Of a stretch of DNA of 64,000 nt, positions 1-9,521 are shown in pieces (position 1 is the stretch's first letter; every line of letters begins with the position of its first letter). Source of the stretch: Bradyrhizobium huanghuaihaiense. Its GTDB lineage: Bacteria; Pseudomonadota; Alphaproteobacteria; Rhizobiales; Xanthobacteraceae. Under the pieces are notes generated by a model. The model was not told the origin of the DNA and searched no databases. It saw only the letters and a list, made by a program, of their open reading frames with translations. The position numbers and the translations under genes were made by a program. Where the stretch lies: assembly GCF_007830635.1 (NCBI RefSeq), contig NZ_VLLA01000001.1:715868-779867 (forward strand), read 5' to 3'.

Positions 1-1
1 G

Positions 2-682
2 AGCGAGGAGGCTGCGCGCAACGGCGCGATCGAGCAGTGCCAGAAGCGCGCCGATGCCGCCCAATCGCCGCGGCGTTGCGAGCTCTATGCGGTCGGCAAC
101 AATGTCGTTTACGCGCACGGCAAGCCGCCGATGCCGCCGGCGCCCTACTTCCGGCACGACGCCATGACCGAGCGGGCGTTCGCCTCGAAGGATTTTCCGA
201 TCGTGCGCGATCCGCAAAAGGTCCGGCTCGAGAACATGTTCGTGCCGGCGGCGAAATCCCGCTCGGTCGCGCTCGGACCGGGCGGACAATATTTCATGGT
301 GCTGGGCGCATCATCCGCCGAGGACGCGGCGCGGCGTTCGCTGGAATCGTGCGGCGCGATCGCCGGCGTTGCCTGCATGATCGTCGGGATCGACGACAAT
401 TTCGTCGTGCCGATCCCGACGCTGCTGAGGATCACCGGCTTCTTCCACGCCGCGAGCAATCCCTCGATCGTGGCGGATGCCCGCGACGAGGTCGTGCGCA
501 AGCTCGGCGACGCCATGGGCTGGAACGCCGTCGCCGTCGGCACCGCCGGCCGCCCCGGCCTCGGCCTCAAGGCCGCCGACGAGCAGACCGCCGTCAACTC
601 CGCGCTCGCCGACTGCGCCAAGCGCGACAGCGACTGCCACGTCATCGCCATCGGCCCGTTCATCGTGGGACCGATCAATTAG
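2..682 (+). CDS. Partial secreted-type hypothetical protein (C-terminal part)
   Basis: The reading frame is already open at the left edge of the window, so the start lies outside it; about 226 residues are visible before the stop. The visible part contains regularly spaced cysteines and two similar segments of the form A-L-x-x-C...C-x-x-x-x-(I/V)-(A/V)-(V/I), including one near the C-terminus with C-A-K-R-D-S-D-C. This resembles DUF4189-like repeats found in secreted Bradyrhizobiaceae proteins, sometimes attached to caspase-like or peptidoglycan-binding domains. That family link comes from memory of the pattern and is tentative. Function unknown. The next gene is convergent. Confidence 0.6.
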   Translation, partial: SEEAARNGAIEQCQKRADAAQSPRRCELYAVGNNVVYAHGKPPMPPAPYFRHDAMTERAFASKDFPIVRDPQKVRLENMFVPAAKSRSVALGPGGQYFMVLGASSAEDAARRSLESCGAIAGVACMIVGIDDNFVVPIPTLLRITGFFHAASNPSIVADARDEVVRKLGDAMGWNAVAVGTAGRPGLGLKAADEQTAVNSALADCAKRDSDCHVIAIGPFIVGPIN

Positions 683-730
683 GGCGTGCCGGGATTAGGC
701 CCGACTAGCCGCGCCAACATCGGTGCGTTT

Positions 731-753
731 CCCTCCCCCGCAAGGGGGGAGGG
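731..753. terminator. GC-rich hairpin between convergent genes
   Basis: A CCCTCCCCC / GGGGGGAGGG stem with a short GCAA loop lies between the stop of the first gene and the stop of the facing Nudix gene. There is no clear T-tract, so it may be a bidirectional terminator or one copy of a small dispersed palindromic unit. Confidence 0.4.
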
Positions 754-851
754 AGCGAGAGAATGGTGCGCCCCTCACCCGCAAACCGTCGTCGAAAATC
801 TTCGAATGATTTCAACCCCGTTCTACTGTGCATGGGGTTGTTTTCGCAGTT

Positions 852-1352
852 TCAGTTTCCGAACGCCGCAAACTCCCGCGCCACCGCGCGGTAGACGTCG
901 CGGCGGAACGGCACCACAAGGTCGACGACGCGGTCGAGGCGCTCCCAGCGCCAGGCGTCGAACTCCGCGGGCTGGCCGTTGCGCGGCGTCAGCGGATCGA
1001 TCTCGTCATCCCTGCCGGTGAAGCGCAACGCGAACCATTTCTGGCGCTGGCCGCGAAACTTTGCGAGGCGATGCGTCTGCGGTCCGTCGTAGGGTGGGAA
1101 TTCATAAGTGAACCAGTCGGTCTCGCCGAGATAGTCGGCGCTGACGACGCTGGTCTCCTCCCACAGCTCGCGCGTCGCCGCGTCGCGCAAATTCTCGCCC
1201 TCGTCGACGCCGCCCTGCGGCATCTGCCAGTCGAGCCCCGGCAGGATGATCTCGGGCCCGTCGCCCTTGAAGCGGTGGCCGATCAGCACACGGCCGTCGG
1301 CGTTGAAGAGGGCGATGCCGACGTTGGGGCGGTAGGGCTTTTCGTTTGTCAC
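852..1352 (-). CDS. RppH-type Nudix hydrolase (RNA pyrophosphohydrolase family), copy 2
   Basis: 166 residues starting at a GTG preceded by AAGG. The family removes pyrophosphate from dinucleoside polyphosphates or from 5'-triphosphate RNA to trigger decay. Seen here: the N-terminal Y-R-P-N-V-G-I pattern, a Nudix box with G-G-V-D-E-G-E followed by R-E-L-x-E-E-T, and the R-G-Q-R-Q-K-W-F motif typical of RppH. An upstream in-frame extension to 1505 would run through a dispersed inverted repeat, so the GTG start is preferred. It is the second of two adjacent RppH-like genes and may be the specialised copy. Confidence 0.85.
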   Translation of the reverse strand: MTNEKPYRPNVGIALFNADGRVLIGHRFKGDGPEIILPGLDWQMPQGGVDEGENLRDAATRELWEETSVVSADYLGETDWFTYEFPPYDGPQTHRLAKFRGQRQKWFALRFTGRDDEIDPLTPRNGQPAEFDAWRWERLDRVVDLVVPFRRDVYRAVAREFAAFGN

Positions 1353-1366
1353 GCGTAACCTTCTAT

Positions 1367-1520
1367 CGTCATTCCGGGGCGCGCGGAGCGCGAGCCCGGA
1401 ATCCATAACCACAGGCGGCTGTCGGTTGAAAGCTCGCGGTTGACATCTGCCACGCCACCGCTCCTTGGGGTTATGGATCCCCGCCCCCCGTGCGCAATTG
1501 CGCACTAGGCGGGGGTGACG
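1367..1520. repeat. Dispersed inverted-repeat element (CGTCATTCCGGGG type)
   Basis: The element starts CGTCATTCCGGGGCGCG and contains GGAATCCATAACCAC on one side and GGTTATGGATCCCCG on the other, so it can fold into a long hairpin. It separates the two Nudix genes. It belongs to the intergenic palindromic elements common in Bradyrhizobium chromosomes; four related elements occur elsewhere in the first 18.3 kb. Confidence 0.7.
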
Positions 1521-1548
1521 AGCGGAGGGTTGGGATGGAGCTCGCCGT

Positions 1549-2052
1549 TCAACCCGCCAGAGCGGAAAATTCCTTCACCACGCGCTCATAGACCGGGCGC
1601 TTGAAGGGAATGATCAGCCCGGGGAGGTTCTTCATCGGCTCCCAGCGCCAGTTCACGAATTCGGCCTTGTGGCCGCCGCCGCCGGGCTTCTCGACGTTGA
1701 TCTCGCTGTCCTTGCCGGTGAAGCGGACCGCGAACCATTTCTGGCGCTGGCCGCGGTAGCGGCCCTTCCAGGCGCGGCCTGCGACCGTGCGCGGGATGTC
1801 GTAGATCAGCCAGTCCGGGACCTCGCCGAGCCGCTCGACCGAGCGCACGCTGGTCTCCTCATAGAGCTCGCGCTTGGCGGCCTCCCAGGTGTCCTCGCCG
1901 GGATCGACGCCGCCCTGCGGCATCTGCCAGACATGGGCGTCGTCGACATGCTCGATGCCACCGGCGCGGCGGCCGATGAACACCAGTCCCTTCGCATTGA
2001 TCAGCATCACACCGACGCAGGTCCGGTAGGGCAGATCCTCGTAACGCGCCAT
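1549..2052 (-). CDS. rppH: RppH, RNA pyrophosphohydrolase
   Basis: 167 residues starting [10 protein letters not shown]. RppH converts 5'-triphosphate mRNA ends to monophosphate, exposing them to RNase E-type decay. Visible motifs: Y-R-T-C-V-G-V at the N-terminus, W-Q-M-P-Q-G-G-V-D before the Nudix box (G-G-V-D-P-G-E then R-E-L-Y-E-E-T) and R-G-Q-R-Q-K-W-F. An upstream in-frame ATG at 2115 would add 21 residues not conserved in the family. It lies 73 bases downstream of the deacetylase gene and may share its transcript. Confidence 0.93.
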   Translation of the reverse strand: MARYEDLPYRTCVGVMLINAKGLVFIGRRAGGIEHVDDAHVWQMPQGGVDPGEDTWEAAKRELYEETSVRSVERLGEVPDWLIYDIPRTVAGRAWKGRYRGQRQKWFAVRFTGKDSEINVEKPGGGGHKAEFVNWRWEPMKNLPGLIIPFKRPVYERVVKEFSALAG

Positions 2053-2124
2053 TCCGCCAGACCCTCTTGCCTGCACTTGGTGGGCATGCCGGTCCCGCGC
2101 GACCCGCCGTACCAATTCGTTGAT

Positions 2125-3336
2125 TTAGCTGGATTTTGATTTCAGCATCGCGGTTGTCAATGGCACCAAAAGGATACCTCGGTCGCCCAATGTCTTGGTC
2201 CAGGCACTGACGCGTTCGATCGAGACCGGCAGGGCCGAGGCGGTGCCGACGGCGACGCCGCGCTCGCGGGCCGTCGATTCGAGCTTGGTCAGGGCGCGGT
2301 CGATTTCGGTCGGGGTCGGAACCACGTCGATCGCGATGTCGCCCTTGCCGAACGGCATCGACGCGCTTGACGCGGCCTGGGGCGCGATGCTGCGCGGCGA
2401 GGAGCCGTCGTCGAAGAAGCCGAGGCCGCGCTTGGCCGCCTCGCGGATGATCGGCTGCATCGCCGGCTCCGTCGCGATGAAACGGGCGCCCATGAAATTG
2501 GCGAGGCCGGCATAGCCCTGCATCCGGCTGAGGTGCCAGTACAGGCGGTCCATGTTCTGGTCGGGGCTGAGCGAGGTCAGCAGCGTCTGCGGTCCCGGGT
2601 CGTTGTCCGGGAAGTCGTAGGGCTCCATCGGGATCTGCAGGAAGATCTCGTGGCGCTGGGCGCGGGCCCGCTCGGCGAGCTTGCCGGGATCGGCGCCGTA
2701 GGGCGTGAAGGCCAGCGTCACCGCCGGCGGCAGCTTCATGATCGCGTCGGTGGTCTTGGCGGCGCCGACGCCGAGGCCGCCGATCACGATGGCGACCACC
2801 GGCATCTTGGCGGCCTTGGCGCGGTCGGCATCGGCCGCATAGACGTTGAACGGCTTCAGGTCGCCGGCGACCACGGGGATCATGCCGTAGCGCGACTTCT
2901 CCAGCAGCTTGGGATCGATTCCGGCCATGACCGGCGGCGGGGCGGACGCTGCCTCGCCCTTGTCGGCGGCATCGCCCGCGCCGATCACCACGTCGCGCCG
3001 CGCGCCGGTCGAGCCGTCGATCATGGTGACGGTCTTCTGCTCACCGGGGGCAGCCTGCTTCGGCGCTTCCTTGGTGTCCTGCTTGCTCTCGTGCCTGGTA
3101 TCGGAGGCCGCCGGCTTCTCGTCCGTGGCTTTGGGCTCGCGGATCGCGATCCGCGTCATCGGCTCGCCGCCGAGCGGGTCCTTGTTGAAGATGGCGAAGC
3201 CCGCAAAGGTGACCAGGAACAGGCCGAGCAGCACGGCCAAGAGCTGCATGGCGGTGAACGGCAGCCGCAGCCGGCGCTTGCGGCGCGGCTTGTCCTGTCC
3301 GAGCGGGGCGCTCAGATCATCGGCCGTTTCAGTCAT
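2125..3336 (-). CDS. Divergent polysaccharide deacetylase family protein
   Basis: 403 residues. A cytoplasmic Arg/Lys-rich N-terminus is followed by one hydrophobic membrane segment (about residues 27-50), a Lys/Glu/Ala/Pro-rich periplasmic linker, and a C-terminal domain from about residue 165 with V-V-A-I-V-I-G-G-L-G-V-G, the signature start of the divergent polysaccharide deacetylase (YibQ-like) fold. The exact substrate is not known for the family; a cell-wall or periplasmic role is inferred. In alphaproteobacteria this gene often sits next to ctpA and envC-like genes, as here. Confidence 0.88.
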   Translation of the reverse strand: MTETADDLSAPLGQDKPRRKRRLRLPFTAMQLLAVLLGLFLVTFAGFAIFNKDPLGGEPMTRIAIREPKATDEKPAASDTRHESKQDTKEAPKQAAPGEQKTVTMIDGSTGARRDVVIGAGDAADKGEAASAPPPVMAGIDPKLLEKSRYGMIPVVAGDLKPFNVYAADADRAKAAKMPVVAIVIGGLGVGAAKTTDAIMKLPPAVTLAFTPYGADPGKLAERARAQRHEIFLQIPMEPYDFPDNDPGPQTLLTSLSPDQNMDRLYWHLSRMQGYAGLANFMGARFIATEPAMQPIIREAAKRGLGFFDDGSSPRSIAPQAASSASMPFGKGDIAIDVVPTPTEIDRALTKLESTARERGVAVGTASALPVSIERVSAWTKTLGDRGILLVPLTTAMLKSKSS

Positions 3337-3428
3337 GCGCGATCCCGAATCACTCGCCCCGACGATACCACGGCGGGGTCAAGCGGCGGCAGGCCGGGAT
3401 AGGCCGGAGACGGCAGGAGTTCCAAGCA

Positions 3429-3459
3429 AAAAGGGCGGCTCGAGGAGCCGCCCTTTTCG
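3429..3459 (-). terminator. Rho-independent terminator of ctpA
   Basis: Read on the minus strand this is GGGCGGCTC-CTC-GAGCCGCCC followed by a run of T. It lies just after the ctpA stop codon and before the deacetylase gene, so it should end the envC-ctpA transcript. Confidence 0.85.
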
Positions 3460-3481
3460 GAAGATCGCTTGATGCGCTGAC

Positions 3482-4837
3482 TCAGTTCGCCGCTTTGGGC
3501 TTGTCGGCCGCAGCCTTGTCGGTGCCCGGGGTGGGCGCGGCGGAGGCGCTGTTCTTGATGCCGTGGAGCAGGTCGTCGGCGAGCTTGAGCGCCTTGTCGT
3601 CCTTGGCGTCCGGCGGCACGTAGGACTGCGAGCCGGTCTTCTCGTCGCCGTCGTTCTTGAGGTGGCCGCGCAGCGAAGCCTCACCCTTGGTGTCGGTGCG
3701 CGACTTCAGCTCGTCCGGCACGTCCTGCAGCACTTCGATGTCGGGCACGATGCCCTTGGCCTGGATCGACTTGCCCGACGGCGTGTAGTAGCGCGCGGTG
3801 GTCAGGCGCAGCGCGCCGTTGCCCGAGCCGAGCGGGATGATGGTCTGCACCGAGCCCTTGCCGAACGAACGCGTGCCGACGATGGTCGCGCGCTTGTGGT
3901 CCTGCAGCGCGCCGGCGACGATTTCCGACGCCGAAGCCGAGCCGCCATTGACCAGCACGATGACCGGCTTGCCCTTGGTGAGGTCGCCGGCATGCGCGGT
4001 GCGGCGCTGGGTCTCCTCGGCATTGCGGCCGCGGGTCGAGACGATCTCGCCCTTCTCCAGGAAGGAGTCGGAGACGGTGACCGCTTCCTCGAGCAGGCCG
4101 CCCGGGTTGTTGCGGAGGTCGATGATGTAGCCCTTGAGCTTGTCGCCGATCTGATTCGAGAGGTTGGCGACCTCGCGCTTCAGGCCTTCGGTGGTCTGCT
4201 CGTTGAAGGTGGTGATGCGGATATAGCCGATGTCGTCGGCCTCGACGCGCGCGCGCACCGAGCGGACGCGGATGTTGTCGCGCACCAGCGTCACGTCGAG
4301 CGGATTGTCCTGGCCCTTGCGGATGATCTTGAGCTTGATCTTGGTGTTGACCGGACCGCGCATCTTCTCGACCGCCTGGTTCAGGGTGAGGCCCTGCACC
4401 GCCTCGTCGTCGAGATTGGTGATGATGTCGTTGGCCATGATGCCGGCGCGCGAGGCCGGCGTGTCGTCGATAGGCGAGACCACCTTGATCAGGCCGTCTT
4501 CCATCGTGACCTCGATGCCGAGGCCGCCGAACTCACCGCGGGTCTGCACCTGCATGTCGCGGAAGCTCTTGGCATCCATATAGCTCGAATGCGGATCGAG
4601 GCCGGTGAGCATGCCGCTGATGGCGGATTCGATCAGCTTGGTGTCGTCGGGCTTCTCGACATAATCGGAGCGCACGCGCTCGAACACGTCGCCGAACAGG
4701 TTGAGCTGGCGATAGGTGTCCGCGGTCGCGGCTCGCGCGCTGGAGCCCATGAACACCGCGCGCGGCTGGGTCACGAACAGCGTCAGCGCCGCACCGGTGG
4801 CTGCGCTGAGGAGGATTACTGAAGTCTTGCGCATCAT
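3482..4837 (-). CDS. ctpA: Carboxy-terminal processing protease CtpA (S41 family)
   Basis: 451 residues with an N-terminal signal or anchor sequence, a PDZ domain (about residues 95-180, F-G-G-L-G-I-E-V onwards) and the S41 serine protease domain. The catalytic serine is in G-S-A-S-A-S-E-I (about residue 303) and the catalytic lysine in S-F-G-K-G-S-V-Q-T about 25 residues later. The C-terminus is a Lys/Asp/Ala-rich tail. CtpA trims periplasmic proteins and often works with LytM-type activators. The start overlaps the end of the upstream envC-like gene by 4 bases, showing a two-gene operon. Confidence 0.95.
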   Translation of the reverse strand: MMRKTSVILLSAATGAALTLFVTQPRAVFMGSSARAATADTYRQLNLFGDVFERVRSDYVEKPDDTKLIESAISGMLTGLDPHSSYMDAKSFRDMQVQTRGEFGGLGIEVTMEDGLIKVVSPIDDTPASRAGIMANDIITNLDDEAVQGLTLNQAVEKMRGPVNTKIKLKIIRKGQDNPLDVTLVRDNIRVRSVRARVEADDIGYIRITTFNEQTTEGLKREVANLSNQIGDKLKGYIIDLRNNPGGLLEEAVTVSDSFLEKGEIVSTRGRNAEETQRRTAHAGDLTKGKPVIVLVNGGSASASEIVAGALQDHKRATIVGTRSFGKGSVQTIIPLGSGNGALRLTTARYYTPSGKSIQAKGIVPDIEVLQDVPDELKSRTDTKGEASLRGHLKNDGDEKTGSQSYVPPDAKDDKALKLADDLLHGIKNSASAAPTPGTDKAAADKPKAAN

Positions 4838-6198
4838 CCGCGAACCTTCTCGCCTTCATTTGCGGCCCACCATGGGCCTGGATCGATTGGAGTGCCGTCT
4901 TTACGGAACTCGACATACAGCACAGGTTGACTCGCGTTCGTGGCGAGAATGGAGGCGACTTGAGAGGTCGACCCCATGGTCGCGACAGGCTCCCCCGTGA
5001 GCACAAACTGTCCGATGTTGACCGAAATGCGCTCCATCCCGGCGATCAGGACATGATACCCGCCCCCGGCGTTGAGGATCAAGAGTTGTCCATAGCTGCG
5101 GAACGGGCCGGCATACACAACCCAGCCATCGCACGGCGTCGTGACCTGGGAGCCCGGCTTTGTCGCCAGCGAAATGCCCTTCTGCACCCCGCCGACCCCG
5201 TCGGAACCGCCAAAGTCCCTGATCTTGTTACCGTTAACCGGCAGGGGCAGGAGGCCCTTGGCCGAGGCGAAGGCGATCGCGGGGGTAGTCCGGGACCGGT
5301 CCTTGAAAGCGGCGGGGCCGGATTTGGCGCTGGCGGCCGCGTTTGCCGCTGCCAGCTTGGCCTCGGCCTGCCTTGCGGCCTCGGCGGCCTTCTCGGCCGC
5401 TTTGGCGGCGCTCTGCAGGTCCTGCTCCATCTTGGTGATCAGCCCCTGGAGATCGCCGACCTGCCTTGAGAGCGCGATCGCGCGCGAGCTTTCGGCGTCG
5501 AGGTCCTTTTCGCGCGCGGCCTGTTGGCGTTGCCGCTCGTCGATCAGCGCGGTGAGGCGGGTCTGGTCGCTCCGGACCTTGTCGCGGTCGGCGGCGAGCT
5601 GGTCGCGCTCGCTCGCGATGTTCTTGCGCAGGGCCACGAGCTCGCCGAGCTCGCCCGCGATCCTCTCCGCGCGGCCGCGCAATTCCGGCACGACGGCGCC
5701 GAGCAACATCGCGGTGCGCAAGGATTGCAGCGCATCCTCAGGTCGTACCAGCAGCGCCGGCGGCGTGCGCCGGCCGGCCCGTTGCAGTGCCGCCAGCACC
5801 TCGACGATGTCGGCGCGGCGCGAATCAAGCGAAGAGCGCATCTGCTGCTCGCGGCCGTTCAGCGTCTTCAGCCGCGCTTCGGTTTCGTCGATCTTGGTCT
5901 CGACGGTGCGCACATTGGTGGCGGTGTCGATCAGCTGCTGATTGAGCTGGGTGCGATCCTGGCCGAGCGCCGTGATCTCGGCCTTCAACTTGGCCTGCGC
6001 TTCCTCCGCGCTCTTTTGTCTGGCGCGCGCAGCTTCCAGCTCCTGCTCGCGCTGCTTGATGGCGTCAGGCGAGACGGCCGCGGTCTGGGGCGCCGGCGCT
6101 GCCGTCTGAGCTTGTGCGAGGCTTGTGCCTGCGAGGTCTGCGCCTGCGAGGCTTGCAATCAGCAGGTTGAGGACGGGCGCTCGCATCGCTTTAGGCAA
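4834..6198 (-). CDS. EnvC-like murein hydrolase activator (LytM/M23 domain)
   Basis: 454 residues: signal peptide (about 1-28), a long coiled coil (about 45-290, rich in Glu, Arg, Ala, Gln) and a C-terminal M23/LytM domain. The zinc-binding first motif expected in active M23 enzymes is replaced (G-V-G-G-V-Q-K-G-I-S), and only G-Y-H-V-L-I-A of the H-x-H region remains. This loss matches EnvC-type proteins, which activate amidases instead of cutting peptidoglycan. Likely periplasmic and linked to cell separation. It overlaps ctpA by 4 bases and follows rlmH. Confidence 0.9.
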   Translation of the reverse strand: MPKAMRAPVLNLLIASLAGADLAGTSLAQAQTAAPAPQTAAVSPDAIKQREQELEAARARQKSAEEAQAKLKAEITALGQDRTQLNQQLIDTATNVRTVETKIDETEARLKTLNGREQQMRSSLDSRRADIVEVLAALQRAGRRTPPALLVRPEDALQSLRTAMLLGAVVPELRGRAERIAGELGELVALRKNIASERDQLAADRDKVRSDQTRLTALIDERQRQQAAREKDLDAESSRAIALSRQVGDLQGLITKMEQDLQSAAKAAEKAAEAARQAEAKLAAANAAASAKSGPAAFKDRSRTTPAIAFASAKGLLPLPVNGNKIRDFGGSDGVGGVQKGISLATKPGSQVTTPCDGWVVYAGPFRSYGQLLILNAGGGYHVLIAGMERISVNIGQFVLTGEPVATMGSTSQVASILATNASQPVLYVEFRKDGTPIDPGPWWAANEGEKVRG

Positions 6199-6219
6199 AG
6201 GTGCTCGTTGTGGCGCGGA

Positions 6220-6702
6220 TCACGCGCGGTGATAAGGATGGCCGGCCAGGATGGTGGCGGCCCGATACAGCTGTTCCAGAAGCATGACGCGGACCATTTG
6301 GTGCGGCCAGGTCGCAGAGCCGAACGCGATCGCGAGCTTGGCCTTACGGCGCAATTCGGGCGAAAGTCCGTCCGCCCCTCCGATCATGAAGATAGTATGT
6401 CCGGCCCCCTCGTCGCGCCAGCGCCCGAGATGCCGTGCGAATACGGTGGAGTCGAGATTCTGGCCGCGCTCGTCCAGTGCCACCAGGATGGATTTTTCCG
6501 GAATATGCGCCGAGATCGCCGCGGCCTCTTCAGTCATCCGCGTCGCGGCGTCACGCGCGCGGCTCTCGGGAATCTCGTGAATGCTGAGCTCGCGGAATCC
6601 GAGCTTGCGGCCGGCCTCGTCGAACCGCTCGAAATAGCGGTCGGCAAGCTCCCGTTCGGGGCCCTGCTTCAGCCGGCCCACCGCAATGACAGCAACACGC
6701 AT
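6220..6702 (-). CDS. rlmH: RlmH, 23S rRNA pseudouridine-1915 N3-methyltransferase
   Basis: 160 residues, the normal RlmH length. It is a SPOUT methyltransferase that modifies pseudouridine 1915 in the 70S ribosome. Visible landmarks are I-F-M-I-G-G-A-D-G (the SAM-binding trefoil knot) and the C-terminal Q-M-V-R-V-M-L-L-E-Q-L-Y-R-A. Position between rsfS and envC is the usual alphaproteobacterial order. Confidence 0.96.
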   Translation of the reverse strand: MRVAVIAVGRLKQGPERELADRYFERFDEAGRKLGFRELSIHEIPESRARDAATRMTEEAAAISAHIPEKSILVALDERGQNLDSTVFARHLGRWRDEGAGHTIFMIGGADGLSPELRRKAKLAIAFGSATWPHQMVRVMLLEQLYRAATILAGHPYHRA

Positions 6703-6799
6703 GATGGTTTCAGCGTCGTGTTTTCGAGGTCGCGCGCATCAGGCGCGCGCACGACGCTAGCATGCGCGTCAGCCGATTCGAAATCGGCTTCGTCAGCCT

Positions 6800-7222
6800 C
6801 TAGATCGCCTTCGCCGCCCCTGGGCCCTGCGTGTACAACCTCTCGAGGTTGTAGAACTCGCGGACCTCGGGTCTGAACACGTGCACGATCACATCGCCGG
6901 AATCGATCAGCACCCAGTCGCAATTGGGCAAGCCCTCGACATGGATGTTCTTGATGCCGGTTTCCTTGAGGCCCTTCGTCACGTTCTCCGCGATCGCGCC
7001 AACGTGCCGGTTCACCCGGCCGGTGGTGACGATCATGTAGTCGGAGTATGCCGATTTGCCGCGAAGGTCGATGGTGACCGTCTCTTCCGCCTTCATGTCC
7101 TCGAGGCGGGAGAGGATCAGGCTCAGCGTCTTGTCGGCGTCGGGTTGCGCCTTCAAGGCCGCAGCTTTGGTCGATGTTTTACGCGTAGGCTTAGCAACCT
7201 TGGGTAAAACAGACTTGGACAA
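6800..7222 (-). CDS. rsfS: RsfS (RsfA/YbeB), ribosomal silencing factor
   Basis: 140 residues with a Lys/Thr-rich N-terminal extension followed by the conserved domain: D-Y-M-I-V-T-T-G-R, the C-D-W-V-L-I-D-S-G-D segment and V-I-V-H-V-F near the end. RsfS binds L14 and blocks subunit joining in poor growth conditions. It lies between nadD and rlmH. A start about 28 codons further in is possible because the extension is poorly conserved. Confidence 0.94.
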   Translation of the reverse strand: MSKSVLPKVAKPTRKTSTKAAALKAQPDADKTLSLILSRLEDMKAEETVTIDLRGKSAYSDYMIVTTGRVNRHVGAIAENVTKGLKETGIKNIHVEGLPNCDWVLIDSGDVIVHVFRPEVREFYNLERLYTQGPGAAKAI

Positions 7223-7364
7223 TACAGATGTGGCCAGGGACCATTCCTTTCACTGTATCGCGAGAGCCGAATCCGGCGCTCACGGGTGACACTACATCAT
7301 GTGGGGTTAAGGGTTTCAATATGCCAGAGAGGCCAAGGTCCCCACAACGCCCGGACACTCCGTC

Positions 7365-8009
7365 TCACTTCGTACCTTTCCAGCTCCCGTCCGGGTTCCG
7401 CAGACCGGTCGAGGACAGATTCAGCTTCAATCCGGTCAGGAACACCCAGGCCGGCGCCGACTGGTCCGCAAGCAGCGCTGCCTTGCTCTCCGGCAGACGG
7501 TAACGAGATAGCGCTTGGGCGGCGGGCGAGGCGAGGGCGCGAAAACTCTGCGGCGGGCGATCGATGACCGCCATCGGCACCTGGCCGGCGATCCGCCGCC
7601 AGTCCTGCCAACGATGGAATTGAGCGAGGTTGTCGGCGCCCATGATCCAGACAAAGCGCAAGCCCGAGAAGCGGCGGCGCAAGGTGTTGATCGTGTCGAT
7701 AGTATAGCGGGTGCGAATGACGGATTCGAGACAGCTCACCTCGATGCGCGGATCATCGGCGACATCGCGTGCGGCCTGCATGCGCGCGCCGAGCTCATGC
7801 AGGTTGCCATTCTCCTTGAGCGGATTGCCTGGGGTGACCAGCCACCAGACGCGATCGAGTTGCAATCGCCTAAGTGCGAACCGGCTGATCGCGCGATGCG
7901 CCTGATGCGGCGGGTTGAACGAACCGCCCAGCAGGCCGATGCGCATGCCCTCCGTATGGGGCGGGACCGCTTGCGCCACAAAACGCGGCACGACGAATTT
8001 GTTGCTCAA
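7365..8009 (-). CDS. nadD: NadD, nicotinate-nucleotide adenylyltransferase
   Basis: 214 residues. The nucleotidyltransferase signature [11 protein letters not shown] is present near residue 24, then [11 protein letters not shown] and [10 protein letters not shown]. NadD adenylates nicotinate mononucleotide in NAD synthesis. An internal Met (residue 21) directly before R-I-G-L-L-G-G is an alternative start; the 20-residue extension is frequent in Bradyrhizobium homologues. It lies 23 bases downstream of proA. Confidence 0.95.
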   Translation of the reverse strand: MSNKFVVPRFVAQAVPPHTEGMRIGLLGGSFNPPHQAHRAISRFALRRLQLDRVWWLVTPGNPLKENGNLHELGARMQAARDVADDPRIEVSCLESVIRTRYTIDTINTLRRRFSGLRFVWIMGADNLAQFHRWQDWRRIAGQVPMAVIDRPPQSFRALASPAAQALSRYRLPESKAALLADQSAPAWVFLTGLKLNLSSTGLRNPDGSWKGTK

Positions 8010-8032
8010 TGCCCCGCGCCTTGCAACGTTAC

Positions 8033-9328
8033 TTACGGCCGCGTCTGCCCGGTGCCGTGAACGCGATATTTGAAGCTCGTGAGTTGCTCGGCGCCGACCG
8101 GGCCGCGGGCGTGGAAGCGGCCGGTGGCGATGCCGATCTCGGCGCCGAAGCCGAACTCGCCGCCATCGGCGAACTGCGTCGAGGCGTTGTGCAGCACGAT
8201 CGCGGAATCGACCTCGCTCAGGAATTTCTTCGCCGCACGCTCGTCAGCGCTCACGATCGCATCGGTATGATGCGAGCCGTGATTCTGGATGTGTGCGATC
8301 GCGCCGTCGACGCCGTCCACCACCTTCGCCGCGATGATCGCGTCGAGATATTCGGTGTCCCAATCCTCGTCGTTTGCAGGCTTTACGCGCGCATCGGCCT
8401 TCTGCACGGCGTCGTCGCCGCGCACTTCGCAGCCGGCCTCGATCAGCATCTCGACCAGCGGCTTCAGGCTCGATGCAGCAGCCGCGCGATCGACCAGCAG
8501 CGTTTCGGCCGCGCCGCAGACGCCGGTGCGGCGCATCTTGGCGTTGAGCACGATCGACTTCGCCATGGCGAGGTCGGCGCTGGCATCGACATAGACGTGG
8601 TTGACGCCCTCGAGATGCGCGAACACAGGCACGCGCGCTTCCTGCTCGACGCGCGCGACGAGGCTCTTGCCCCCGCGCGGCACGATCACGTCGACGGCGC
8701 CGTTCAGGCCCGACAGCATCATGCCGACCGCTGCGCGGTCGCGTGTCGGCACCAGCGTGATCGCAGCTTCAGGCAGGCCGGCCTCGCGCAGGCCCTGCAC
8801 CAGGCATTCATGGATCGCGCGGCACGAGCGGAAACTGTCCGAGCCGCCGCGCAGGATCACGGCGTTGCCCGACTTCAGGCAGAGCACGCCGGCGTCCGCC
8901 GCAACGTTGGGACGGCTCTCGAAGATCACGCCGACGACGCCGAGCGGCACGCGCACGCGCTCGATGGTCATGCCGTTCGGCCGCTGCCAGCTCTCGGTGA
9001 CGACGCCGATGGGATCGGCGATGCCGCGCACGATGCCGATGCCTTCGGCCATTGACTCGACCCGCGCCGGCGTCAGCGTCAGGCGGTCGATGAAGGAGGA
9101 GGTCATGTTGCCGGAGGCGCGGGCCTCCGCGACGTCCTCGGCATTGGCGGCAAGAATCGCCGCCGCGTTGGCGCGGATTGCCCGCTCCATGGCCTCCAGC
9201 GCCCGGTTCTTCTGCTCCGGCGGCGCCAGCGCCAGCGCGCGCGCGGCAGCGCGGGCTTTGGCGGCGAGATCGGACATCAGCGCCTGGAGATCGGCATTGC
9301 CGTCAACGGCTTTGAGGGGGGCGGCCAT
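8033..9328 (-). CDS. proA: ProA, gamma-glutamyl phosphate reductase
   Basis: 431 residues. ProA reduces gamma-glutamyl phosphate to glutamate semialdehyde in proline synthesis. Motifs seen: the cofactor region with [10 protein letters not shown], the V-P-R-G-G-K segment, and the catalytic cysteine in [10 protein letters not shown]. About 20 residues with [10 protein letters not shown] look like a lineage-specific insertion. It is normally next to proB; here a ParDE pair lies between. Confidence 0.95.
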   Translation of the reverse strand: MAAPLKAVDGNADLQALMSDLAAKARAAARALALAPPEQKNRALEAMERAIRANAAAILAANAEDVAEARASGNMTSSFIDRLTLTPARVESMAEGIGIVRGIADPIGVVTESWQRPNGMTIERVRVPLGVVGVIFESRPNVAADAGVLCLKSGNAVILRGGSDSFRSCRAIHECLVQGLREAGLPEAAITLVPTRDRAAVGMMLSGLNGAVDVIVPRGGKSLVARVEQEARVPVFAHLEGVNHVYVDASADLAMAKSIVLNAKMRRTGVCGAAETLLVDRAAAASSLKPLVEMLIEAGCEVRGDDAVQKADARVKPANDEDWDTEYLDAIIAAKVVDGVDGAIAHIQNHGSHHTDAIVSADERAAKKFLSEVDSAIVLHNASTQFADGGEFGFGAEIGIATGRFHARGPVGAEQLTSFKYRVHGTGQTRP

Positions 9329-9496
9329 GGGAGTTCAACCTTCTGCTAAGGCGGTGTCCTAGCACGGAAATCCCGCTTTTGCGAAGGGTGGGGACGGTAT
9401 GGCAGGGGCCCGGCGGGCGCCGCCGGGTCGGCCAATGGCCTGGTCATGCCCAAGGTCGGACTGATCCTTGCGGGATGCTCAAATATCAATAAATAT

Positions 9497-9511
9497 CATT
9501 ATCTGATAATG
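9497..9511. promoter_or_regulatory. Perfect palindrome upstream of parD (probable ParD operator)
   Basis: CATTATC-T-GATAATG is a perfect 15-base palindrome 10 bases before the parD start, inside an AT-rich stretch containing two ATATCA-like repeats. Ribbon-helix-helix antitoxins usually repress their own promoter by binding such sites; the role here is inferred from position. Confidence 0.6.
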
Positions 9512-9521
9512 GAGCCATCCC

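Noticed and set aside
1353..1505. Extended start of the second Nudix protein
   Set aside because: The extra 51 codons translate a dispersed inverted repeat and do not belong to the family.
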